A DNA stretch of 64,000 nucleotides from Amaurobius ferox (Eukaryota; Arthropoda; Arachnida; Araneae; Amaurobiidae): the NCBI GenBank assembly GCA_951213105.1, contig OX578147.1, forward strand, positions 129,394,322 to 129,458,321. The letters run 5' to 3'. Both the position numbers and the translations under genes were made by a program. The notes beneath the pieces are model-generated. The model searched no databases. It was not told the origin of the DNA and was given only the letters and a program-made list of their open reading frames with translations. Every line of letters begins with the position of its first letter. Positions within the stretch are counted from its first letter, which is position 1. Shown here piece after piece: positions 35,912 through 47,100 of the stretch.

Positions 35912-36080
35912 TTCTATATAATATATATTCTATGTAATATATATTCTATATAATCTATAATTTATATATTCTATATATTATTTTCTGCAAATTTTACTAC
36001 GTTATATTCTTTTTTATTATCAACTTATTCTATTCGATTAAATAGTTGACTTGAATAACATTCTACTTCGCCTCTTTCAG

Positions 36081-36251
36081 AGAAATCCCTCCATCTACAA
36101 CGATTCCATGATGTATATTCATCTCATCATGAAAGTCAGCGCCTTAAGTGTGAACAAAGACGGTACGAAACTCACACCCACACTCAAAATCGGAACCAAA
36201 GGATCTCCAGAGGCAGAAGTCAAAGTTCCCGGCCTCGTTATACAGAAGAAG
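36081..36251 (+). CDS. Exon 10: second half of repeat module 3
   Basis: Acceptor 'gcctctttcag', donor 'gtgagt', phases 0-0, 57 codons. Reads RNPSIYNDSMMYIHLIMKVSA, then TLKIGTKGSPEAEVKVPGLV. It parallels exon 5 and exon 8. It is the last exon visible; the following 1.4 kb of intron and then the transposon block contain no further exon that I can see, so the rest of the gene lies beyond the window. Confidence 0.85.
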
Positions 36252-36706
36252 GTGAGTCGGGACCTCTCATTTTGGATTCAGACTTCACTTGTGTGTTTCA
36301 AAAAGATAGAGAGGGCTCATAAATTTTAACCGTTACTTATACTTCTAACTAGAAAATTGCTTTGAATTTTCAGAAAGCTTTGTCTAAAATATATTCAAAA
36401 CTGAGGGGAGCTATCTGCATAAAATACGAAATTTAACTTTTTATTCGGCCGTCCGATTATTTGAAAAATGTTTATAAATTTTAATATAATAATTGACTAT
36501 TCTGGCTTCTGTACTGGCTTCTGTCTGAATCCTGACTTTTGTACTGGCTTCTGTCTGAATCCTAAATGAGTCAGAATCTCTCATTTAGAATTCAGACTTC
36601 CCTGGGATGTTTGAAAAAGATGGAGCAGGCTCATACATTTTGAACCGTTACTTATACTTCTAATTAGAAAATTGCTTTGAATTGCCAGTAAAGTTTGTTT
36701 AAAATA
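36252..36706 (+). repeat. Tandem duplication of intron 10 start
   Basis: 36252-36500 (from the donor on) and 36560-36706 plus 37486-37625 are two copies of one segment ('ctctcatttt(g)gattcagactt', 'gctcata..attttaaccgttacttatacttc'). The second copy carries the Tc1-like element and its donor GT is lost (aatgagt). Confidence 0.75.
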
Positions 36707-37485
36707 TACTCTATAACAAAAAAATCGAAGCACCCAGAAGGAGTTGTCCGATTGTAATGAAATTTCGTATGCAAAGACATTTTGAGCGAACATGCAAATA
36801 AATAAAATTTGGTGTCCAATGAATAAATAGTAGGCGCTCCAGCGCATGGGAACTGCGCATTCAGCATGTGTATATAAGGAGCGATTCTGAATCTGTGGTC
36901 AAAATTTCTGTTGCATTTCGACTGCGGATATCTTACGTCTTTGGTAGTCATTTCTGGCACGCTGACAGTACAGTGATACGTAGCCAACATTCTACGACTG
37001 GTTGTGTTACCGTTCCTTTTGCGACACCCCGGACTTACTTTTCAACAAGATAATGCGCGGCCGAACACTGCACATGTGTTGCTATAAATTGTTTTCAAAC
37101 TTGCCCAACACTTCCTTGGCCAACTAGGTCTCCTGATCTCTCTGCCATAGAGCACATTTGGGACGTTATGGGAAGGCGATTGCAACCATCCCGGAATCTT
37201 CACGATTTAGCTCGACAGTTGGAGACAATTTGGCAAGATATTCCGCAGGACACCATCCGTGAACTCTATCAGTCTATGACACGCGGGGTGACATCTTGCA
37301 TCCAGGCCAGAGGTGGACCAACGCCTTTATTGACTTCCTCCCTCTGTATACGGTCAAACTCTAAATCATTAAATTGTTCTGAAATTTTAATCGTTTCTTT
37401 TCTATGTATGTTCTTCACATCCACCAATTATTATCACAATCGGAAAACTCCTTCTTGGTGCATCGATTTTTTTTGTTATAGAGTG
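36707..37485 (+). mobile_element. Internally deleted Tc1/mariner-like transposon
   Basis: Ends TACTCTATAACAAAAAAATC and GATTTTTTTTGTTATAGAGTG form inverted repeats of about 50 bp; TA is duplicated on both sides. The empty site (aaaatatattcaaaa) is preserved in the neighbouring duplicate near 36390. 37025-37320 encodes a transposase C-terminus in + frame with one stop: the DNARPNTA-like Asp motif and WPTRSPDLSAIEHIWDVMGRRL (DDE region), then coils of LETIWQDIPQDTIRELYQSM. The N-terminal DNA-binding part is deleted, so it cannot move by itself. Confidence 0.85.
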
Positions 37486-37637
37486 TATATTCAAAAGTAG
37501 GAGAGCTATTTGCATAAATAAGATATTTACCTTTTTATGCCGCTTCTTCAGGGCAAAATGTTCAGTTATTTGAAAAATGTTTAAAAACTTTAATCTAATT
37601 ATTAGATATTCCGGCTTCTGTACCTATAATAATATAA

Positions 37638-38707
37638 AACAAGAAAGATCAATCATGCTTAAAGCATTGATTATGAAACACTTTCCAACTTCAATGCAAT
37701 TTTATTTAAAAAAGTCGAAAATGCAATACATTCCTCGGTAATATTTTAAAACTTATCACGATACTACATTGATTTATTATATTTGAAAACTTAAACCTTC
37801 ATTGAAAAAAATGAACTTCATTCAAAAGACGGCATTGAAATATAAATTGCGTGGTTTAAATATCTCTAAAATGCAATACATTCCACGGTAATATTTTTAA
37901 ATCTATCATAATACTACGATAATTTATTATATTTGAAAACTTCATCGAAAACAACTGAAATTAATTCAAATGACGTCATAGAAAAAATAACACGCCTGGA
38001 TCTCTCTATAAAAGCAGGATTTCATTCATAACTTTCTCCATTTCATTCATCACAATACTATAATAATTTATTTTATTTAAAAATTAGGACCATGGAGCTA
38101 CAATTCATAAACTTTATGCTTAAAACTTCATCGCAAAATATCGTCCTTCTGTTTATAAAATCAATGAATATTTCATTCATATCAGCCATGCAGACTCCAT
38201 GGACTGAATTATTTTGTGTTAAAGAAATACAGTAATTCTAATACAACTCATTCTACATATTTTGCTGTTTACATTTTACATAGGTGAAAAATAGGCTTAA
38301 TTGTAGAAATAATCAAATTTGAATGAGAATTTAAACTCAAATATATTGTCATTGTGTTGTTTTAGTATGTAGATACACAGAATTTAAGCAGAAATAAAGT
38401 AGTTTTAGGATGGATACAACACTCAATATGAATTAAAAAGAACTTTAAAAAATCACGAATTTGAAACAAGATGGATGCCATATCTCATTTTGAAGTGGGT
38501 CATGTGATCGTTTCATATCATGGTCACGTGATCGTTTCATATAAGATGTGTAATTATTATTTTAATTTTTATTTAAAAAACTACTGAATATATTTAGCTG
38601 AATTTTTTTTTATATATTTTATGGAACAATTTGACTATTACCTAAAATTTTCGAAGTAATTTGTGAATTTTAAATCCGCTTAAAAAATGTTAGAAAAATT
38701 AGGTCCC
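37638..38707 (+). repeat. Family A repeat, left part, split by the LTR element
   Basis: Starts 'aacaagaaagatcaatcatgctta' and runs to 'aaaaattaggtccc', where the retrotransposon was inserted. Its right part resumes at 59112. Confidence 0.8.
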
Positions 38708-39660
38708 TGATATGTGAGTCGTCACACGCCAGGTATTGGCGCTATATAGACCGATCTCGTAAAGTGGAGTAAATAAAGAAATACATAATACCAGTAATTA
38801 AAATGAAGAGGCTTAATTTTAAACAATAACAAAGAATTTATTTCATTAAGACAAACCTTATTTAATAACTATTAACATCTGGTAAATTTCATATACCAAC
38901 ATCTTTAGTGTAGTACATTAAGACAATCAAATCTCCTCATTCTATGATCATAATATGAGCATTACAATTATTAACCTATTAATGTGCATTAACTCACTAT
39001 TCTTACTAGCCTACGTCTTAATGGCCCAGGTTAACCTTATTTAGGAGGGTCAGAGAGATAATAATAATCAAAGTGCAAAAATATGTGTAGAATTGTCCTA
39101 CCTCGATCATCTTTGCCGATGTCGGACTTTATGACCGCGCGCTCCGGCTCTGTCCCGTGGGCTCGCTCTCTCCGAGATCCGTCGCTCTTGCGACCTCTTC
39201 TTTTCACTCACAAAATTCAAGTTCTCGATTTCAAAAACTTAAAGTCCAAAGTTGCTCTCTGTCTCTACCCCCTTAACAAGGCGCCCCTGTCCATAATTGG
39301 CTAAGTAAATTAAGGGCTACGCCCTTCAGGCTATATTATTGGTCAAGGCCCCCCTGAAATATGAGATATGCAGTCTCCAGTTTTAAAATCGTTGAAAGTT
39401 CTCACGAGAATTTTCCCAAGGTTCGAGTGATATTAATTGACTCTGGGGTCAAGAAGTTCAACCCCTTCCGTTTGTTGTAACACCTAACGCTGACATGAAC
39501 TTGAGAAGCACCCTCTCTTTTCGAAATGAATGTCCGGTGCAGCTGCGTTCGAGGGAATGTTACAAAAATTGCCTCACTTCATGAGGGACCGTCTTCTTAG
39601 GTCCACTTCCTCTTTCAAAAGAGCAATGTTATATTGGGAATTGAAAATTACAATATAACA
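38708..39660 (-). repeat. 3' LTR of outer element
   Basis: 953 bp from tgatatgtgag to caatataaca on the + strand. By eye it matches the two parts of the 5' LTR (49401-49801 and 58555-59111) without a difference I could find. Confidence 0.95.
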
Positions 39661-39680
39661 ATTACCCTTCTTCCCCCCCC
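39661..39680 (-). promoter_or_regulatory. Polypurine tract of outer element
   Basis: Read on the - strand: a run of eight G, then gaagaagggtaat, directly next to the 3' LTR. This is the plus-strand primer site expected of LTR retrotransposons. Confidence 0.8.
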
Positions 39681-39988
39681 AAAATTTGGTGGGAAAAAAG
39701 CCAATTACAAAGTGCCAGCTCATAGTTGCTGCAGGCGTGTCCACTGTGTAGTCCAACAACTCGTCTTGCTCTCATCTGTATCTACTGTAAAAATGCACTA
39801 TATACACATATACACAAATCATATTATCATATATATACTCTTATATGCCATCAAAAGAACACGAAAATACTATACAAAAATACAATTCTCAATGTGTCTG
39901 CAAATGACGATATCTGTGTCGTTCAGTTGTACTTAATGTCGATTAAAAGTCTATTCATGTAAGCACAAGTTCGTCCACTGGTGATATG

Positions 39989-39990
<2 letters not shown>

Positions 39991-40026
<36 letters not shown>
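39991..40026. repeat. Poly-T run of 36
   Basis: The inner copy has the same run as poly-A of about 41 (57231-57271). The length difference marks replication slippage between the copies. Confidence 0.9.
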
Positions 40027-40030
<4 letters not shown>

Positions 40031-40239
40031 AATATAGTTCCACACAAGTTCAAGGTGTATATCTGTAAAATTGTTCACATATGATAACCAAAGTCACTTT
40101 GACCGTCAATTGGATATTTGTTGGGATCAGGGACTTACGCATATGGTCCCTAATAATATCACTTTGTCCCCTTGTAGTTATGGTGGAAAGTGTAAAATAT
40201 CTTTCCTTTGGAAAAAAAAAACACTGATATCACTGCACA

Positions 40240-40480
40240 CTTGGAAACCGCTGAAATGTAAATCGCTCCACTGCTGGAACTCGTTGCAGAACTGGATCGC
40301 TGTCTAACTGGAATTCGCTGAACTGTAAGGCGATGAACTGCTGGAACTCGCTGAAGGATTGGACCGCTGTCTAACTGGAATTCGCTGAACTGTAAGGCGC
40401 TGAACTGCTGGAGTCGCTGACCAAATGATAATCTTTGTGCACCAGGAATCGTTGAGCACTCGGAGTCGCTGATCAACAGG
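40240..40480 (-). repeat. Degenerate 15-19-bp motif array in the 3' UTR
   Basis: On the - strand about 16 units around 'TCAGCGAnTTCCAG' follow one another with altered spacing. The array is almost identical at 56760-57020 in the inner copy. Confidence 0.7.
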
Positions 40481-40884
40481 AATTGCTGACCATTTGAGAA
40501 TCGTTAGGCAACCGGATCTGTACGCTGTCTCATGTTTTGTTTAGGACAATCAATACATATACATTACACTCAAGCTTATTAAAATACTCTCTTCTCTTAA
40601 AACTCCCTTAAGTATCATTTTTTTATAAATTCAATTTCTATAATTTTAATTTGTCACCCGGCACACGAAACATTACAAAAAAAAACTCTCTTTTTTTTTT
40701 CTTCAAACTCCTTTTAAATTTGTTAACACTCTCAAAAATTGCCCCATTGAAATTTCTACACTTTATCTACTTTAAATCCTTCCATATACTATATACATTT
40801 TTTACTTAAATTTGCTACTCTCTTCAAACTTAAATTTTTCAAATTCCTACTATTTATTTATTTTACATTTCTCTACCTTATGTA

Positions 40885-40915
<31 letters not shown>

Positions 40916-41565
40916 TTACATTATATACACTTCTTATCTAACATCCAATCCATCATGTGTTCTGAACCGGACATGCCATAAATATAACTCATGTACATAT
41001 TTATAATAAAATACTTAAACAATTACACTATCCTCTCAAATACTATCAAAATAAGATTTATATAGGTTCAAAAATTTCCGCACAATACTTTAAAATTTTC
41101 CTACAAACTGAGATGACAGAAAAAAAAAACCCATGTAATCATTTAATTATTATCCTACTGAAAATCTTATAACTCCCCTGCGATTCTATATTACACTATC
41201 CATAATTATACATTTTCTTTCACATATCCCCTGATTTAATCCAAATCTTATACTTGGATACGGAATTTCCCGAATTCCTTACATTATTCACTTTCCCACT
41301 TAATGAAACCATACTTAAATTTTTTGTAAATCTTATCACTCACTGAAATTCTCTCAATGCCTACAAAATTACGAATTTTCTCTCAAAAACCACCTAACTC
41401 AATTCAAATCCCATACTTGAATACCAAAATGTACATTTTCTTTTCTTATATCCCCTGTAATTGAATGCAAAGTCTCCTGAATTAATTCATTTCTCCTTTT
41501 GTGTAACATATATTCTAGCATCTAAATTCCCTGTTCAAACAGAAAAATCTAGTCCCCAGAGAAAA

Positions 41566-41853
41566 TCAAGTAGTGGTATACAAGGTCAACATGTCCTTCT
41601 GCCATTGTGTCATTTTCCCTGGAAAGCGGTCCCCTTTCTGGCCTGCGGCTAATACGGGCATTTCTTCGTGTAACTTCCCATGGCCAATTAGCTGTACAAA
41701 TTTTTGAAGATGTCGTTTTGGCAAAATGATACAAATTTTCTCGTCTACGTTTCCGCCATGTTGTGTAAAGTGTTTAGGACGACGGGATGTGCGCGTAGCA
41801 GTGTGTGTGATTGTCTGTGTTTCGCGACTCCTATGGATTACGCAAGGATTCAT
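41566..41853 (-). CDS. Small ORF in the 3' UTR, 95 codons
   Basis: Begins MNPCVIHRSRE, basic and Thr-rich at the N-terminus, no membrane segment and no recognised domain. The inner copy has it intact at 55402-55689. Since the two copies are nearly identical, conservation says little; it may be non-coding. Confidence 0.25.
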   Translation of the reverse strand: MNPCVIHRSRETQTITHTATRTSRRPKHFTQHGGNVDEKICIILPKRHLQKFVQLIGHGKLHEEMPVLAAGQKGDRFPGKMTQWQKDMLTLYTTT

Positions 41854-42468
41854 TTACCCCACGGATTAATTAAAATGCGGTTAGTGTCCTTTTGTTCTAC
41901 CATTGTATTTTATTATTATATCATGTTTATTCCCGCGTTCTAGCGTTACCTTCGAAAGTTCGTCTCTCTCAAAAATTTTATATGTGCGACCCATTCAAAA
42001 TATATGTAGAAACGCTTTTTTTTTTTTCAAATGCTTTTTATTTAATCTACAATTCGCGTATGTTTATTAAAATTATCTATTCATTTTAAATTATAATTTG
42101 TGTATAATTTTCATTACCATTATCTTTTTTCTTTGAACTGCCATTATGATTTTTAATTAAAATTCTCTATCCATTTTAAACTCTAATTTTAATTTTTAAT
42201 TACCCATTGTTTAGTTATTTGAATTACAATTTTTATTTTTAATTATGAATTATTTATTTATTTAAACTAGAAAAAAAAAATTTGTTTTTCTTTTTTTCTT
42301 TTTTTTTTTTTTTTTATTTACCAATTATCTAATTATTTTAAACTATAATTCTATAACTCCTATTTCCTCACGCGTATTCATCCAACAATGGTTGATCAAT
42401 CCGCTAATTAAATGAAGAGCGCGTGGAGAAAGTTTACTTTTGTTTTAAAATTTCACTGTTCTTTGAAA

Positions 42469-42503
<35 letters not shown>

Positions 42504-43184
42504 ATTCAAAATATCCCTTTATTTAATATTCCTAAATATCTTATCCATCGAAATTTTTATTGCCTGGAAATCAAAGTTCTCTTAAAAAAAAACCTTCTTT
42601 TTATAGAGTTATAACGACTTTTTATAGAATTCTAACGATGTCCCCCTTTTGCTTTTTTTTTTTTTTTTTTGAAATGTGACGTATCTTCTCTGTTATTTAT
42701 GTTCTTTCCAAAATTTGAATTTAATATATCCACATCTTTAACCTATCAACCCTAAAATTTCTTTTGTCCTACAACGATACTTGTTATTTATTTTGTAACA
42801 ATTATTTATTTTTTTAAATCACAATTTTTATTCATAATTCCCAATTATTTATAGTTCCATATTTATTTAAACTTTCTTGTTCATTTAAACTTTCAACTAC
42901 TTAATGTATGATTTATTTAAAATTTCCTCATTTTTTTTTTCACAATTTGTTTACACTTTCTTAATTAATGTAATATTTATTTACATTTCTTTAATTTATA
43001 ATTCAATGTTTATTTAAAATTTCCTTTATTTACAATCCAATATTTATTTAAAATTTGCGTTCCATCTTTCGCGTTGCATTTTGTGAATGGCGATTTTTCT
43101 TTGTTACTAATATTTTCAAAATTTTGAATCACGGTTTGTCCGCGTTCTTACCTATGTTTAAACTTCTTTCGTGTTTTAATTGAA

Positions 43185-44135
43185 TCAATTTAAATTTAAA
43201 TTCTTTAAAGATCTCAAATCATATCTGTGTTTCGGCCTAACCGGTGTTGGAAGAAGTACTGTCCGTGAACAATTTGTACTGCTTATATCGTCCCCTTGTG
43301 AATTTCCCGCTGATTCATCTTTCCCCTGAACGTTTTCCATCTGTATACATCCCCCATCCACTTGTGTTGGTCCCTCTTGCGCATCTCGTTCTATTTCTCC
43401 CGCCTTTTCATTCGTGTTTGCTTCAATTCGTGTACCGTCCCCCTGTTCTGAAAGTTCCAAATTCTCGTGTGTTTCTAGCGTGCTATGTCTGCCTGATTCC
43501 CCCCCTGCTGAAAGAATGTTTGCGTTCGGAGAGTCTTTTGGAGGGATGATTGCATTCTCTCGTGCGCTCTGAGTTGTTTCGTTTTGTACTTGTGCGGTAA
43601 CTGGTTTCGCGGATCCAAGAGTAAGAGTGTTTTCGTGCGTATGGTGTGGTTTCGCGTTGTGTGCACTGGTTTGACAAGACTCTCTGTACTGTCCGTTTGC
43701 TATTTCCTCTTCCAACATGATAAACGGAATATTCTCATTTTGACCGTGGTCTTTCTTTAGTTCCGGTTTCGGTTCAGAGTTTTGTGCGTTTTTAGGAGTG
43801 GGGAGAAGAGGTGACTTGTATTTGTTTATGTAGGGCATTTTTAGATGTGGCTTGCGGTCGGGAAGAGTCCTTAATCTATTTATGTGGGCTTTTATGATTT
43901 TAGAATTTGGTTTGTCACACAGTTTTATTTCATATATAAATCTATTTATTCTATTAATTACTCGATAAGGTCCCGTGTGGTTCCCCTTTTTATACCGATT
44001 ATTATTGTTTTCCATGAACACCCTTGACCCGATTTCCAAATCCCTGAATTTAGCTCTTTGGAGTTGTTGACTTTCTTGGCGTTCTTTCGCGAGAATTAAA
44101 TTTTTATTTGCCTCCTTAAATGCGTTATTCATCAC
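43185..44135 (-). CDS. Pol C-terminus: integrase GPY/F domain and tail
   Basis: 316 codons in the same frame as the upstream pol, after one TAA at 44150-44148 and four sense codons. The frame opens with GTG at 44135, not a likely start. Residues 28-90 carry the integrase C-terminal GPY/F fold (FRDLEIGSRVFMENN, then GPYRVINR near 55-62, IKAHINRLR). The rest is a low-complexity Glu/Asn/Gln/Thr tail ending PKHRYDLRSLKNLNLN. The inner element keeps only the last part of this tail. The stop makes this copy's integrase lack its C-terminal domain unless it is read through. Confidence 0.8.
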   Translation of the reverse strand: MMNNAFKEANKNLILAKERQESQQLQRAKFRDLEIGSRVFMENNNNRYKKGNHTGPYRVINRINRFIYEIKLCDKPNSKIIKAHINRLRTLPDRKPHLKMPYINKYKSPLLPTPKNAQNSEPKPELKKDHGQNENIPFIMLEEEIANGQYRESCQTSAHNAKPHHTHENTLTLGSAKPVTAQVQNETTQSARENAIIPPKDSPNANILSAGGESGRHSTLETHENLELSEQGDGTRIEANTNEKAGEIERDAQEGPTQVDGGCIQMENVQGKDESAGNSQGDDISSTNCSRTVLLPTPVRPKHRYDLRSLKNLNLN

Positions 44136-44147
44136 TGTTATTTTTTT

Positions 44148-47100
44148 TTATATATAATCCTGATATGTTGTTTCTGTATTATTTTCTGTTACATTAGTTT
44201 CAAAAAAAGTTGGAAGGTCTCTTCCAAAAAAAAGAAAGTTTGGTGTTTCTTTGGTGCTTGAATGTACCGTCGCGTTGTACACAGCTACGTGGCATTGTAC
44301 TGCAGTATCCCAGTATGGCGAATTCTCCGCTAATGTCGCTAAGGTGTGTTTCAATTGTTTGTTAGTAACCTCCACTATACCGTTAACCCATGGCGAACGT
44401 ACCGATGCTATTCTGGCAACTATTCCGAGTTTCTCTGTCATAATTTGATGTATATTAGATGTAAATTGAGAGCCTGCGTCCGATAACACTGTCTTAGGAC
44501 ATCCCCAATTCATAAAGTAATTTAAGAGTCTATCAGCAACCGTAGTGGCCGTTATATCCGGGATAGGAAACATTTGTATATGTTTGGAGAAGTGGTCTAC
44601 CACCGATAACACATATTTATTATTTGAAGTGCTAGTTTGAAACGGTCCGCAAATGTCTGTCGACAAAATTTGCACGGGCCCATCAGGTATAGGATTTCTT
44701 CCCAGGGGAACGGGCTGATTTTTTCCCTTTTTCTTTCTACACTGTTCGCAAGATGTAATAAAATTTTGTGTGTCACTGTACATACCCGTCCAAAAATATC
44801 TGTCCGATAAAAGTTTATAAGTTTTATCGATCCCTGCATGTGTTACATGTGTAATCGCTAAAATTTCTTTCTGTAAATTTCTGGGTATAACTATAGTTTT
44901 GTTCAAATTGTCTCTCCAAGGTCTGTCCTTCCAGTTTCCTACGTGCATTAATAAATTAGTTTCCTCGTCAATATATAATGTGTCATAATGTTTACCCTCT
45001 TTAAAATTCCGGTTTTGTAAATTTTCTCTGATTATTTTTAATTTTGGATCTTTAATTTGTTCCTCTAAAATTCTATCTAATGCCGGGATTTCTGTTATTG
45101 TGTTTATCTGTGCAATATAGACACTATCCTCATTCACATATCCATTTCTTTTCACCGTGTTTTCTCCCTTAATTTGTTCTATCAGGTTAATTTCTCCCCT
45201 TGGATTCTCAATGTTTTGTTTTCCCTCATTCTGCTCTGTTTGTTTATTTTCAAAATCATCTCTACTTAAAAAATCCGCTAATAAATTATCTTTACCCGGG
45301 ACGTGAATAAATTCATAATCATATTCAGATATCTCTAAAAGCCACCTCTGTAATACGCTGGGTGGGTTTTGTATTTTTAAATGCTGTCCCAAAGGTAAAT
45401 GGTCAGAAAGCACAAAAAACTTTCGTCCGAAAAGAAAATTCCTAAAAAATTTCATTCCCTGATGCATAGCAAGTAATTCAATTTTCATGGCCGGGTATTT
45501 TTGCTCCTGTATCGATAATTTCCTGCTAAAATATGCAATCGGTTTTAAAATTCCCTCTCTGTATTGTAAAAGAGCGCCTCCTATGGACTGAATGCTGCCA
45601 TCGATATTCAGATAAAAGTCTTTGTCAAAATCTGGCTGTATAAGTAATGGTTTCTTGAAAAAACATTCTTGGAGTTCCTGGAATGCCTCCTCACATTTAT
45701 TATCCCATTTAAATTTATTATCCTTTCTTGTTAAGTCTGATAAAACCGCGGTTAATTGAGCATAATTTTTTATTGAATTTCTGTAAAAATTACAAATGCC
45801 TAAAAATCTTTTTAATTTTCTTAATGTTTTTGGTACTGGAAAAGAAGTGATTTTGTTTATATTTTCATCTGTTGGTGTAATGCCTTTTTGACTAATTTCA
45901 AATCCTAAATATGCTACTTTTTCTACAAAAAATTTACATTTGCTGGGTGTCAGAGTTAGGTTGTATTTTCTTAATTTATCGAATACTAATTTTAATTTAT
46001 GTATTAATTCTGAATAAGAGTTAGCCGGGATTATTATGTCGTCGATGTAAGCTTGTATGTTTTCCTCTCTTAAGTCCGCTAAAATGGTGTCCATAACCTG
46101 TTGAAAAATTGGAGCGGAGCTTACATGTCCAAAAACGAGTCTTTCAAATTGGTAGTTGCCATAGGGCGTTGTAAAAGCAAATAATTCTTTTGTGTCTTCA
46201 GGTAAAACCAATTGGTTGAATGCACTATGAAAATCCAGTTTCGAATAGTATCTATGTCCGGCTAATTTAGTTATAATTTCATTTACACGGGGAATTTTGT
46301 AAGGAAAAAGAGTGGATATGTTATTAATTAATCTCAGATCTAAACATAAACGGTACTCTCCACTTGTTTTACGCACTAAAATCATCGGCGATGCAAAATT
46401 TGATTTTGTTCTGGCAATTATCCCTGCTTCTTCTAACTCTTTTAATTGATTTTTTGCGGTATCCTGCAGTGCGTACGGAACGTCGTATGGCCTGGAACGT
46501 ATTGCGTGGTCATGTGCAAGCTTTATCACCGGTTTTACGATGTCCGTCGCTCCTAAAGTTTTTAATGATTTTGAAAAAACGTCCGAATATTGCATTACAA
46601 ATTTGAGGAAATCTTGTTTAATGTTTGGGTCCATGTGGTCAGTATTAAAATCTTCTGTTTTCAAATCTTTTTTTCTTTCTTCAATTATCTCCGGTTTAGC
46701 CTGTATTAAATTTATCATCTCTTCGTATTTATGTGTCCGTTCACTAATTTCTGGTTCTTTAATGTCCTGTTGTTGTATCGTAAAATCTGTCGTAATGTTT
46801 CCTAAAGCCATGTTTTTATTTAATGTAATTGTCGCATTCGTGTTATTCTGAACTTCAATTTTAATTTTGTTCTCATTCATGTGGTGTATTCCATAATTCA
46901 TTACAATGTATGATTTTTCTTTGGGTTCGAACAAAACCTCTGTTCCATTTTCTAGACTTTCCTCACTATATACTACAACATTCTCCCTCGAATTCGGTTT
47001 GATTTGTACTTTTCTTAAAATTTTGGCTAGATTCGGTCTTTCCTGTATTATCTCATTTATTTGTCTATCAATTTGCCTATCAGAATTTAAAATTATTTCT

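Larger units (their letters stand above)
68..36251 (+). other. Gene model: partial secreted or cell-surface EGF/cadherin/repeat protein, 10 internal exons
   Basis: Ten exons on the + strand join without a phase conflict (ends 1,0,0,0,0,1,1,0,0 for the nine junctions) into about 655 residues. Every exon has an AG acceptor after a pyrimidine-rich stretch and a GT donor. The order is EGF-like module, cadherin-like domain, RSKR processing site, then three related modules of about 160 residues (exons 4-5, 6-8, 9-10). At least eleven N-x-S/T sequons and no cytosolic domain point to an extracellular glycoprotein. I recognise the EGF and cadherin folds but not the gene. Start, signal peptide and C-terminus lie outside the window. 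Introns range from 1.2 to 11.2 kb and are filled with repeats. Confidence 0.8.
39681..43184 (-). other. Long 3' untranslated region of the outer element (no env)
   Basis: About 3.5 kb of very AT-rich sequence between pol and the 3' LTR, with poly-A/T runs, the motif array and one 95-codon ORF. I see no env-like signal peptide, cysteine pattern or transmembrane helix on the sense strand. Confidence 0.7.

Noticed and set aside
39083..39304. 73-codon frame repeated four times in the LTRs
   Set aside because: It is in the LTR, antisense to the coding direction of each element, and repeats only because the LTR repeats.
40159..40476. 105-codon Ser/Gln/Arg-rich frame in the 3' UTR
   Set aside because: Its composition follows from the degenerate motif array; present in both copies only because they are near-identical.
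41566..41853. env candidate
   Set aside because: Too short, with no signal peptide, cysteine pattern or transmembrane helix.
43244..43549. 101-codon + strand frame (and 53661-54017 on the - strand)
   Set aside because: Antisense shadow of the Glu/Asn-rich pol tail.
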